In this document: positions 1-6,719 of the stretch, in pieces
How the letters are laid out: each line of letters opens with the position of its first letter
Numbering within the stretch: the stretch's first letter is position 1
NCBI GenBank assembly: GCA_002366635.1
Contig: DFBN01000106.1
Span: 349 to 10,097, forward strand
Source: Caldifarciminota bacterium UBA3079
Lineage (GTDB): Bacteria > Hydrothermota > Tepidihabitantia > Tepidihabitantales > Tepidihabitantaceae
DNA: 9,749 nucleotides
Direction: 5' to 3'
The notes under the pieces: model-generated
Told to the model about the DNA's origin: nothing
Seen by the model: the letters and a program-made list of their open reading frames with translations, nothing else
Database searches by the model: none
Position numbers and translations under genes: made by a program

Positions 1-417
1 CGCAACCATCGGTGTAATTGGAGAACCATAGTGGCATGAAATCACCGGCACGCTTCTTATGGGGTCCAAATCAATTGAACCGTATCCGACCCGTTCGGTA
101 AACACATTGATTCCTGACTGCATATAGTCCGGGTCAATCCAGTTCCACTCTCCTGTGTTGTTATCAAAGAAGTTGTAGCGGGCGTTCCGGTCTGGAAAGG
201 TAGTCTGGGTACTGGCGCTGTAAATCCAGGCAACGTGGATTCCGTGGTCAGGGTCGAAGTACATCATCCGCTGAATCCCGGAGCAGGGGTTTGAGAAATC
301 ATAAGTGGTCCCGCCAATGGTATCAATGGTTCCGACCACAAAACCAGTTGCTATTGCCGGGCAAACTAGGGTCAGTACGGCAACCGCCGCAAAAAGGAAC
401 GGTAAGGTAAACTTCAT
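1..417 (-). CDS. Secreted protein of unknown family, 5' part only
   Basis: The first 139 codons of a gene that continues beyond the left edge. The product opens with a clear Sec signal peptide: Lys2, a hydrophobic core at about residues 4-19, and an A-I-A cleavage motif at 21-23. The mature part is rich in aromatic residues, Asp, Gly and Asn, with stretches such as MMYFDPDHGIHVAWIYS and NTGEWNWIDPDY. These look like beta-propeller or beta-sandwich blades of an extracellular protein. The start is ATG, preceded by GGAGG at 423-427 with five bases between, an ideal ribosome site. It diverges from the radical SAM gene. I do not recognise a named family. Large secreted proteins of this style, often with a C-terminal sorting domain, occur in candidate-phylum bacteria, but the C-terminus is not in view. 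That this is a real exported protein is fairly sure; its function is unknown. Confidence 0.82.
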   Translation of the reverse strand, partial: MKFTLPFLFAAVAVLTLVCPAIATGFVVGTIDTIGGTTYDFSNPCSGIQRMMYFDPDHGIHVAWIYSASTQTTFPDRNARYNFFDNNTGEWNWIDPDYMQSGINVFTERVGYGSIDLDPIRSVPVISCHYGSPITPMVA

Positions 418-422
418 TACAA

Positions 423-427
423 CCTCC
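423..427 (-). promoter_or_regulatory. Ribosome binding site of the secreted protein
   Basis: GGAGG read on the minus strand, five bases before the ATG at 417. It fixes the start of the left-edge gene at the beginning of its signal peptide. Confidence 0.75.
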
Positions 428-450
428 ATGGCCTCCACAGAAGCCGTTTC

Positions 451-478
451 AGCTTAGTCCCTGACTGGCGTTTGTCAA
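451..478 (-). promoter_or_regulatory. Putative sigma-70-type promoter of the secreted protein gene
   Basis: A perfect TTGACA box (473-478, minus strand) is followed after 16 bases by TAAGCT (451-456). The second box matches the TATAAT consensus at only three of six places. Transcription would begin near 444, giving a leader of about 27 bases that carries the GGAGG ribosome site. The -35 box is convincing; the -10 box is weak. Predicted by eye only. Confidence 0.35.
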
Positions 479-491
479 CCTAAAATGCCAT

Positions 492-522
492 TTGACTGAA
501 CCGGAAAACAGACTAGTATGCT
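492..522 (+). promoter_or_regulatory. Possible promoter of the radical SAM gene
   Basis: TTGACT at 492-497 is followed by overlapping -10 candidates TAGTAT (514-519, spacer 16) and TATGCT (517-522, spacer 19). Each -10 matches four of six consensus bases. Either would start transcription at about 526-530, at or just before the ATG at 530. No Shine-Dalgarno sequence lies upstream of that ATG, so the message may be leaderless. This is tentative. Confidence 0.3.
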
Positions 523-529
523 TTATCAG

Positions 530-1234
530 ATGAGAATCCTTGGCTTCATGGAGACATCGCTTGTTGACTGGGATGGCCATATCGTCTCGGTTATCTTTTT
601 GGGCGGATGCAATTTCCGCTGTCCGTTCTGCCACAATTACAAGCTTGCCCATAACGACCCGAAGTTCCCGGAAATACCCTGGAATGAAATCAGTCCGGTG
701 CTCAAACGCAAGAAATCATGGCTCGATGGTGTCTGCATTACCGGCGGCGAACCGATGATGCACCCGGAAATCTTTTCCTTGTGCCAGGATATCAAAGAGC
801 AGGGCATCGGAGTCAAAATGGATACAAATGGTTATTATCCTTATCCACTCAAAAGGCTCATCGAACAGAAACTCTGCGATTTTGTGGCAATGGATGTCAA
901 GGCACCATTAAATGAGAAGTATTCTCAAGCAGTCGGCCGCAAGCTGGACCTGGCACCTATCCGCCGTTCAATCCAGTTGCTGATGGAATCAGGCATTGGT
1001 TATGAATTCCGCTCAACCTTGGTCCCAGGGCTCATCGACCCGGAAGACATCCCGAAAATCGGGAAAGCAGTCAAGGGTGCAAAACTTTTTACTTTCCAGC
1101 ACTACAATCCGAAAGATGCACCAACCAAGGTTTACAAAGAAAAGGGAAGCTATTCCAGAACTCAAGCCGAGGAAATGGCAGAACGACTCAAACCTTTTGT
1201 CAAAGAGGTCAAGCTGCGTGGCAAGTTTCTCTGA
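530..1234 (+). CDS. Radical SAM activating enzyme, NrdG2 type (anaerobic ribonucleotide reductase activase-like)
   Basis: A 234-residue radical SAM protein. The iron-sulfur motif is visible as C27-N-F-R-C31-P-F-C34 (CX3CX2C) and the SAM-binding TGGEP follows at 71-75. The family named anaerobic ribonucleoside-triphosphate reductase activating protein (TIGR02495 type) uses a [4Fe-4S] cluster and S-adenosylmethionine to install a glycyl radical on its partner. An in-frame ATG at 518 would add four residues. I chose 530 because family members usually begin with a short segment like MRI-G-(x)-S-L-(V/I)-D, which starts exactly here, and because the putative promoter overlaps 518. No ribonucleotide reductase or other glycyl radical enzyme is in the window, so the substrate is unproven; other small radical SAM activases look alike. 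The last 73 bases overlap, antisense, the end of lipB. Confidence 0.85.
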   Translation: MRILGFMETSLVDWDGHIVSVIFLGGCNFRCPFCHNYKLAHNDPKFPEIPWNEISPVLKRKKSWLDGVCITGGEPMMHPEIFSLCQDIKEQGIGVKMDTNGYYPYPLKRLIEQKLCDFVAMDVKAPLNEKYSQAVGRKLDLAPIRRSIQLLMESGIGYEFRSTLVPGLIDPEDIPKIGKAVKGAKLFTFQHYNPKDAPTKVYKEKGSYSRTQAEEMAERLKPFVKEVKLRGKFL

Positions 1235-1893
1235 AACACAAACCCGAACACATCCTCAAACCCTTTAGCAACCTCATTTCTGACTATTGAATCATCGGTT
1301 TTCCCACCCTCCTGGTTCACAGATGTCATCTGCACCTGCATACCGCACGGGTTCATGAGCCCGAACCACGAAAGGTCGGTTCTGACATTGAGTGCAAAGC
1401 CGTGAAATGTCACCATGCGCCGAACCGCAACACCGATTGATGCAATCTTGCGTTTCTCAACCCAGATACCGATATAGCCCGGTTCCACATGTGCCTGAAC
1501 ACCTAGATTCGCAAGTGCGCATATTAGTGATTCTTCAACCATTTCCATAAACCTGCGGATTCCAACAAGACCCAGTTCGAGCCGATAAATCGGGTAGCCC
1601 ACAAGCTGTCCCGGGCCGTGAAAGGTAATATCGCCACCCCGTTCAATCCGATAAACTTTCATGCCACGGTGCTTGAGTTCTTCATCTGAGAGAAGAAGAT
1701 TAGACCTTTTACCATGCTTGCCCAAAGTCACAACCGGCGGGTGCTCAAGCAGCAGTAGCACATCTGGAATCTCATTTCTTATCCGCATCTCCCATAAACG
1801 GTGCTGGAGTTTGAGTGCGGCCCCATAATCCACCAAGCCCAGCTTAATCAGAAAGGCAATATCGCGCCTATCGGGTTCTCTACTTGTTGACAA
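1162..1893 (-). CDS. lipB: Octanoyl-[acyl carrier protein]:protein N-octanoyltransferase (lipoate synthesis)
   Basis: LipB moves octanoyl from acyl carrier protein to the lipoyl-domain lysine of E2 or H proteins in the cytoplasm; LipA then adds sulfur. With a TTG start at 1893 the protein has 243 residues. Visible marks are EHPPVVTLG at 50-58, RGGDITFHGPGQLVGYP from 85, the catalytic lysine in RKIASIG (K149), FHGFALNV with H164, and the catalytic cysteine in NPCG (C183). The start is uncertain. An in-frame GTG at 1944 would overlap lpd by 65 bases and add 17 residues that resemble no LipB. TTG at 1893 overlaps lpd by 14 bases, while the conserved part begins near IKLGLVDY. The conserved part ends around VFGFVF; the remaining 23 residues are coded opposite the end of the radical SAM gene. 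Last gene of the six-gene minus-strand operon. Family assignment is firm. Confidence 0.92.
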   Translation of the reverse strand: MSTSREPDRRDIAFLIKLGLVDYGAALKLQHRLWEMRIRNEIPDVLLLLEHPPVVTLGKHGKRSNLLLSDEELKHRGMKVYRIERGGDITFHGPGQLVGYPIYRLELGLVGIRRFMEMVEESLICALANLGVQAHVEPGYIGIWVEKRKIASIGVAVRRMVTFHGFALNVRTDLSWFGLMNPCGMQVQMTSVNQEGGKTDDSIVRNEVAKGFEDVFGFVFQRNLPRSLTSLTKGLSRSAISSA

Positions 1894-3274
1894 TATGGAT
1901 AGCCCGGCCGTGAATCGCTCGGGCGGCCTCAAACAGAAGTTCACTCATCGTCGGATGGGGATGAACTACCTTGCCAATCTGCTCAGCAGTGAGACCCAAT
2001 TCCACCGCAACCGCAGCTTCTGCTATCAGTGCTTCTGCCTGGGGCCCCACTATGCCTACACCTAGAATCCGGTCGGTCTTTTCCTCCACTACTATTTTGC
2101 AGAACCCTTCATTTCTTCCCAGAGTCAAAGAACGGCCGGCCGCACTCAATGGCACCCGGCTTACTTTTATCTTCAAACCCTGTTTTCTTGCCAGTTCTGC
2201 GGTCCAACCCACAGATGCTATTTCAGGGTCAGTATAAACACAAAAAGGAACCGCCCGGAAATTCCATTCCTTTCCGGTCTCGCCAATGATTTCAGCAAGA
2301 GCAATCCCTTCGGCCATCGCCTTATGAGCCACTAAAGCACCGCCTTTCACATCTCCAATCGCATAAATATTCGGGACACTTGTCCGATATGAACCATTGA
2401 CTTTGATAAAACCCTGTTTGTCGGTCTGGACACCTGCCTTGTGAAGATTCAATTCCTGGGTCAACGGCTCGCGACCCACCGCAACCAGAACCTGCTCCGT
2501 TTCCAGAATCTGCTCGCTTCCGCCACCGGTATAGCGTACATACAAATGCGGTTCTTTGACGATTTCCCGAACCTTGGCGCCAAACTGGAATTCAATACCT
2601 TCACGCCGCAGCTGTCGCTCAACAACCGATGCCAAATCCGAATCAGTCCCGGGCAGCACCTGATTCATAAGCTCCAGCACGATAACTTTGCAACCCAAAC
2701 GGCTGAAAACAGTAGCAAACTCCAGACCGATAGCCCCGGCCCCGATAATCGCTATTCGCTTCGGCAGAGTGGTAAGATTAAGTGCCTCTTTGGAACTGAT
2801 AACCTTATGCCCGTCCGGTTCTATTCCTGACGGCATTGCCGGTCTGGAACCGGTTGCGATAACAAAATTCCGGGCCGTGAAACTCATTTCACCTGCCTTG
2901 GTTCTGACCATAACTTCTTCTGGCCCGGAAAAAACTGCCTGGCCATGAACCAGTTCGACACCATTCGCCTGGAAAAGGTATTCAATTCCACGCACCAGCC
3001 GGTCAACAATCCGTGCCTTCCACCCGTGTAAAGAAACAATATCTATATCAGGTGCCTGAAACAGAACCCCGAACCGCCGTGCTTCAGCTGCATTGCGCAC
3101 AACCGAACCCGCGTGAAGCAAAGCCTTGACCGGAATACAACCCTGATTAAGGCAGATACCTCCCAGGCGCTCACGCTCTACAACAACAACCTGCTTTCCC
3201 AGTTGAGCCAGCCTTATCGCCCCAACATATCCGGCCGGGCCGCCACCGATTATCAGAACATCAGGACTTGGCAC
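1880..3274 (-). CDS. lpdA: Dihydrolipoyl dehydrogenase (E3)
   Basis: A 464-residue FAD/NAD disulfide oxidoreductase that reoxidises dihydrolipoyl groups of 2-oxoacid dehydrogenase complexes or the glycine cleavage H protein, making NADH. FAD-binding GGGPAG is at 10-15. The redox-active pair C41-LNQG-C46 sits in GGICLNQGCIPVKALL. The NAD-binding GAGAIGLE is at 178-185, IYAIGD at 303-308, and the catalytic H440-E445 pair is in HPHPTMSE. Length and all motifs are normal, so it should be active. The GTG start at 3274 shares its G with the TAG stop of the acyl-CoA dehydrogenase (TAGTG), which suggests coupled translation. An AAGGA lies about 13 bases upstream, rather far. No E1, E2 or glycine cleavage genes are in the window, so which complex it serves is open. 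lipB follows and overlaps it, which fits a lipoate-linked role. Confidence 0.96.
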   Translation of the reverse strand: MPSPDVLIIGGGPAGYVGAIRLAQLGKQVVVVERERLGGICLNQGCIPVKALLHAGSVVRNAAEARRFGVLFQAPDIDIVSLHGWKARIVDRLVRGIEYLFQANGVELVHGQAVFSGPEEVMVRTKAGEMSFTARNFVIATGSRPAMPSGIEPDGHKVISSKEALNLTTLPKRIAIIGAGAIGLEFATVFSRLGCKVIVLELMNQVLPGTDSDLASVVERQLRREGIEFQFGAKVREIVKEPHLYVRYTGGGSEQILETEQVLVAVGREPLTQELNLHKAGVQTDKQGFIKVNGSYRTSVPNIYAIGDVKGGALVAHKAMAEGIALAEIIGETGKEWNFRAVPFCVYTDPEIASVGWTAELARKQGLKIKVSRVPLSAAGRSLTLGRNEGFCKIVVEEKTDRILGVGIVGPQAEALIAEAAVAVELGLTAEQIGKVVHPHPTMSELLFEAARAIHGRAIHIVNK

Positions 3275-4425
3275 TACCAGACTGTTCCTTTTATCAATTC
3301 AGATGCGATAACCAGACGCTGAATCTGATTGGTGCCTTCATAAATCTGGGTTATTTTCGCATCCCGCATCATCTTTTCAACCGGATAATCCTTCATATAT
3401 CCATAACCACCGAAAATCTGAACTGCATCGGTAGTAACTTTCATTGCAGCATCTGAAGCCATTACCTTGGCAATCGAAGATATACCGGATACATGCTTCA
3501 CACCCGCATCAATCGCCCTTGCCGATTCATAAACCAATGCCCTTGCCGACTCAACCTGAATCGCCATATCTGCAAGCATCGTCTGAACCGCTTGAAAGCT
3601 TGAAATCGGCGCACCGAACTGAATCCTGGTCTTGGCATATTCAACCGCTTCGTCCAATGCACCCTGTGCGATTCCAACTGCCTGGGCTCCAACACCGGGT
3701 CTGGTCCGGTCAAATGTCTTCATTGTATGGATAAATCCATAGCCTTCTTTGCCCCCAATCAGATTCTCGGCCGGGACCTTGCAGTCTTCGAATACCAACT
3801 CTGCGGTCTTGGAACTACGGATTCCCATTTTATCCTCGATTTTGCCAAAACTGAAACCCGGTGTCCCGTCCTCGACGATAAATGCGGAAAGCCCGCGCGC
3901 GCCGCGCTTCGGATTGGTAGAAACTATCACCGTATATATCTGGGCCACGCTGCCATTGGTAGTGAACTGCTTTGTGCCGTTCAGCACATAATAATCCCCT
4001 TCGCGCCGTGCACTGGTTTTGACATTGGCAACATCTGAACCGGCATTTGCCTCGGTTACAGCAAATGCGGCCAATTTACCTGCGGCCAGATCTGGAAGGT
4101 ATTTCTTTTTCTGCTCTTTAGTTCCTCCAAGGATTATCGGATAAGTGCCGAGCCCGGAAGCAGCGTATCCAAGTGCAGCACCGCTGTCAATCCGGCTCAG
4201 CTCTTCTACCACCAAGCACATCTCCATAATCCCGCCGCCGAGCCCATCGTATTCCTCTGGGATATAAACCCCCATCAGTCCGAGGTCTCCAAGTTCTTTC
4301 ATCAGCTTGTGAGGAAATTCACTTGTTTTGTCTAGCTCGGCCCGGACCGGCTTCATTTTTTCCTGGGCAAAACGCCAGGCCAGCTTACGGATTTCCTGCT
4401 GTATTTCAGTCAAAAAGTATTCCAT
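3274..4425 (-). CDS. Acyl-CoA dehydrogenase
   Basis: A 383-residue flavoprotein of the short/medium/branched-chain acyl-CoA dehydrogenase family. It oxidises an acyl-CoA to the trans-2-enoyl-CoA and passes electrons to electron-transfer flavoprotein. The first family signature, FAVTEANAGSDV, is at 121-132. The flavin and interface segment QIFGGYGYMKDYP follows, and the catalytic glutamate is E363 in IYEGTNQ. This position is typical for butyryl- and medium-chain enzymes, whereas isovaleryl-CoA dehydrogenase has its catalytic base on another helix. Substrate length cannot be read from this. The ATG at 4425 has AAGGAAA five bases upstream, directly after the stop of the phosphatase fusion gene (12-base gap). 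It lies directly before lpd, so it may process acyl-CoA from a lipoate-dependent complex; that link is inferred. No electron-transfer flavoprotein genes are in view. Confidence 0.95.
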   Translation of the reverse strand: MEYFLTEIQQEIRKLAWRFAQEKMKPVRAELDKTSEFPHKLMKELGDLGLMGVYIPEEYDGLGGGIMEMCLVVEELSRIDSGAALGYAASGLGTYPIILGGTKEQKKKYLPDLAAGKLAAFAVTEANAGSDVANVKTSARREGDYYVLNGTKQFTTNGSVAQIYTVIVSTNPKRGARGLSAFIVEDGTPGFSFGKIEDKMGIRSSKTAELVFEDCKVPAENLIGGKEGYGFIHTMKTFDRTRPGVGAQAVGIAQGALDEAVEYAKTRIQFGAPISSFQAVQTMLADMAIQVESARALVYESARAIDAGVKHVSGISSIAKVMASDAAMKVTTDAVQIFGGYGYMKDYPVEKMMRDAKITQIYEGTNQIQRLVIASELIKGTVW

Positions 4426-4437
4426 GAATATTTCCTT

Positions 4438-5439
4438 TTAATTCTGCCCGAGTCGGGTTCTGATATTACCAGCAACACGCTCAAGGCAGTGGTTTATTTC
4501 AGCCGCAATCCTGCGGTAGAATTCCAAAGGCCGACCAATCGGGTCCTCAATTGGCCGGTCGCACAGCAACCTGGTCTTTCCGGCAGCATCCGGCACCATT
4601 TCAACAACCCTTTCCCGGTGATACTTTTCCATCACCAGAACCAAATCCGCATTGTGCACCATCCCGGGTGTAAGACTCTGGGCCCGGTGAAGACCCAAAT
4701 CTACACCGAATTCTTCTGCCACTTGCCTTGCACACCCGGTGGCAGGTGCACCTTCAGGCACATCAGTCCCGGCCGAATAAACAAAGACCCGGTCGTTTTC
4801 AAACATCTTCTTAAGCAAACCACTCGCTACCGGACTCCGGCACGAATTCCCGGTGCAAACGAACACCACCGAAAAGACGACTTCGGGTCCAAGCCTGACT
4901 GTTTCTCCCAGGAGGTTTTCGAGGTCAAGTATTCCTAACTTTCCCCTCCTGTCAACCACAACCGGCCTGCGTGAGAAATCAACCACGGTCGGCCCAGAAC
5001 CACCTTGGGCAACTATACCGAATTCAAGCTGACTATCGAGTTCCATATTAATTTCTTCAATCTCTTGCTGCGCTGGCACACCGATTCCAACAGGTCTTTG
5101 TGCCTTCGCAAGAATTGCCCTTGCCAGGGGCTCAACTGCCAGACCTGCTCCAGCCCACCCTTTTTTCTTGTTGAATATACCGAGGACAGACTTGGCAAGG
5201 ACCTGCTGGACCCGTTGGCAATACCCGATTTCGGAATCCGGCATCAAATCAACTATCGTTTCGGGTCCGGACACTAACCTGAAACCTGCTCTCATCTTTT
5301 TCTGCAGCCATCCTGGACGATAACTCAGAACACAATACCCCCCGAACAACGGCACGGCCCCAGGTCCGGTTTTCAGGAATTTGTCAATACTGCGTGCAAT
5401 CTCATCAAGCCTCTTCGGGTTTAACCTGATAAGTTTCAC
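4438..5439 (-). CDS. Fusion of a degenerate YrdC/Sua5-like domain with a low-molecular-weight protein phosphatase
   Basis: 333 residues in two parts. Residues 1 to about 185 resemble the YrdC/Sua5 family (threonylcarbamoyl-AMP synthase, tRNA t6A synthesis), best at GGSGPTVVDFSRRPVVVD (146-163), which mirrors the family's STVVD-(x)-PVVLR strand. The usual N-terminal PTDTVYGL is replaced by PLFGGYCVL and the SAN-type nucleotide motif by AQQ, so synthase activity is doubtful. Residues about 191-330 are a complete low-molecular-weight phosphatase: C195-TGNSC-R201-SP gives the CX5R loop, and D299-P300 supplies the general acid. The loop residue that is Thr in the arginine phosphatase YwlE and often Ile in tyrosine phosphatases is Ser199 here, so phospho-arginine or phospho-tyrosine remain possible. 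In Bacillus, ywlC (Sua5) and ywlE are neighbours, which makes the fusion credible. GTG start, overlapping the purD stop by four bases (GTGA). Confidence 0.85.
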   Translation of the reverse strand: MKLIRLNPKRLDEIARSIDKFLKTGPGAVPLFGGYCVLSYRPGWLQKKMRAGFRLVSGPETIVDLMPDSEIGYCQRVQQVLAKSVLGIFNKKKGWAGAGLAVEPLARAILAKAQRPVGIGVPAQQEIEEINMELDSQLEFGIVAQGGSGPTVVDFSRRPVVVDRRGKLGILDLENLLGETVRLGPEVVFSVVFVCTGNSCRSPVASGLLKKMFENDRVFVYSAGTDVPEGAPATGCARQVAEEFGVDLGLHRAQSLTPGMVHNADLVLVMEKYHRERVVEMVPDAAGKTRLLCDRPIEDPIGRPLEFYRRIAAEINHCLERVAGNIRTRLGQN

Positions 5440-6719
5440 AAGAAAAAGGGTTTCAAACCCAGCCGCTCAAGTCCGCGCCGTCCAATATCATGGCGAAAGA
5501 ACATCCCCTCAAACCGGATTCTGGCCATTGCTTGATATGCCTTTTCCTGTGCCATTTGCAGGTCATTGCCAATACCGGTTACCCCGAGCACCCGGCCACC
5601 ACTGGTCACAATCTGTTTCCCTTCCAGACGCGTGCCGGCATGAAACACGATACTGTCATCGTCACCTGCGAGGTCGCCTGAAATCACAACCCCTTTCTTA
5701 TAAGCACCTGGATAACCACCTGATGCTGCAATGACGCAAAGTGCCGACTGACGGAACCAGTCTGCATGCTGGTCTACAAGTTTGCCATTGGCACAGGCAA
5801 AGGCCAGCATGGCAAGGTCATTTTTAAGCAAAGGCAGAACCGCCTGGGTTTCAGGGTCTCCAAAACGGCAGTTGAACTCAAGCACATAAGGCCCGTCGCC
5901 AGTCAGCATCATCCCGGCATAAATCACGCCACGATAATCAATATTCCTTTTCTGCAATCCTGCAAGCAGCGGCTGAAATACTGTTTTCTCAATCTGGTGT
6001 GCCAAATCAGATGTAATCACAGGCGCGGGTGCGTATGCACCCATGCCACCGGTATTAGGCCCTTTGTCCCCATCCAGCAAAGGCTTGTGGTCCTGGGAAG
6101 GCAAGAGCATTTCTATATGCTCTCCATCACACAATCCGATGATTGATGCTTCTTCCCCGGTAAGGAAATCTTCAATCACAACAACCCGGCCGGCTGGGCC
6201 GAACCGTGCTTCTTTCATTATTTCCCTCAAAACCCTTTCTGCCTCATCCCGTTCCTTTGTGATTATTGCACCTTTGCCCGCGGCAAGACCCGAAGCCTTG
6301 ATAACAACCGGAAGCTTTCTGGTCCGCAGGTGAGACGCGGCCTTTTCATAGTCATCGAAAATCTCAAAGCTCGCTGTCGGAATACCCTCTTCCTGCATCA
6401 GTCGCTTGGCAAATGATTTGTCACCTTCAAGCCGGGCCGCCTGTGCCCCAGGCCCGAAAATTACGAGCCCTTGCTTTCTGAACTCGTCGGCAATGCCTGC
6501 AACCAACGGTGCTTCAGGCCCGACAATCGTCAAATCGATTCTTTTCTGGCGCGCAAAATCAGCAAGACCACGAATATCTGCAGGACTCTTCTCTACACAT
6601 TCGGCTTGCTTTGCAATACCCGCATTACCAGGTGCACAGAAAACCGGCTTGTGATATTGTGCAAGTTTCCAAACCAGAGCATGTTCACGCCCACCACCAC
6701 CGATAACCAGTATCCTCAT
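5436..6719 (-). CDS. purD: Phosphoribosylamine--glycine ligase (GAR synthetase)
   Basis: Catalyses the second step of purine synthesis: phosphoribosylamine + glycine + ATP gives glycinamide ribonucleotide. The protein is 427 residues, the family's normal length. Motifs seen in order: GGGGREHAL at 7-15, APGNAGIA at 29-36, VGPEAPLVAG at 66-75, GDKSFAK at 99-105, the ATP-grasp loop KASGLAAGKG at 141-150, EDFLTGEEAS at 183-192, GDKGPNTGGMGAY at 217-229, and the metal-binding EFNCRFGDPETQ at 281-292. All appear intact. The start ATG overlaps the TGA of the upstream repeat-protein gene by four bases (ATGA), and the best Shine-Dalgarno-like stretch is too distant, so translation is probably coupled. 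It is the only purine gene in the window; purN, purH and others are not nearby. Assignment is firm. Confidence 0.97.
   Translation of the reverse strand: MRILVIGGGGREHALVWKLAQYHKPVFCAPGNAGIAKQAECVEKSPADIRGLADFARQKRIDLTIVGPEAPLVAGIADEFRKQGLVIFGPGAQAARLEGDKSFAKRLMQEEGIPTASFEIFDDYEKAASHLRTRKLPVVIKASGLAAGKGAIITKERDEAERVLREIMKEARFGPAGRVVVIEDFLTGEEASIIGLCDGEHIEMLLPSQDHKPLLDGDKGPNTGGMGAYAPAPVITSDLAHQIEKTVFQPLLAGLQKRNIDYRGVIYAGMMLTGDGPYVLEFNCRFGDPETQAVLPLLKNDLAMLAFACANGKLVDQHADWFRQSALCVIAASGGYPGAYKKGVVISGDLAGDDDSIVFHAGTRLEGKQIVTSGGRVLGVTGIGNDLQMAQEKAYQAMARIRFEGMFFRHDIGRRGLERLGLKPFFL

Noticed and set aside
449..652. Minus-strand open frame of 67 codons across the first intergenic region.
   Set aside because: It overlaps the conserved start of the radical SAM gene and contains the divergent promoter region; the product has no recognisable features.
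1235..1300. Possible terminator between the radical SAM gene and lipB.
   Set aside because: The region is coding for the conserved end of lipB, and no stem followed by a T-run is visible.
2441..2830. 129-codon open frame on the plus strand inside lpd.
   Set aside because: Antisense to strongly conserved lpd motifs; no ribosome site and no family resemblance.
3890..3912. Run of alternating GC (CGCGCGCGCC) in the acyl-CoA dehydrogenase gene.
   Set aside because: Explained by Arg/Ala/Gly codons in the KRGARGL stretch of the protein; no sign of a separate element.
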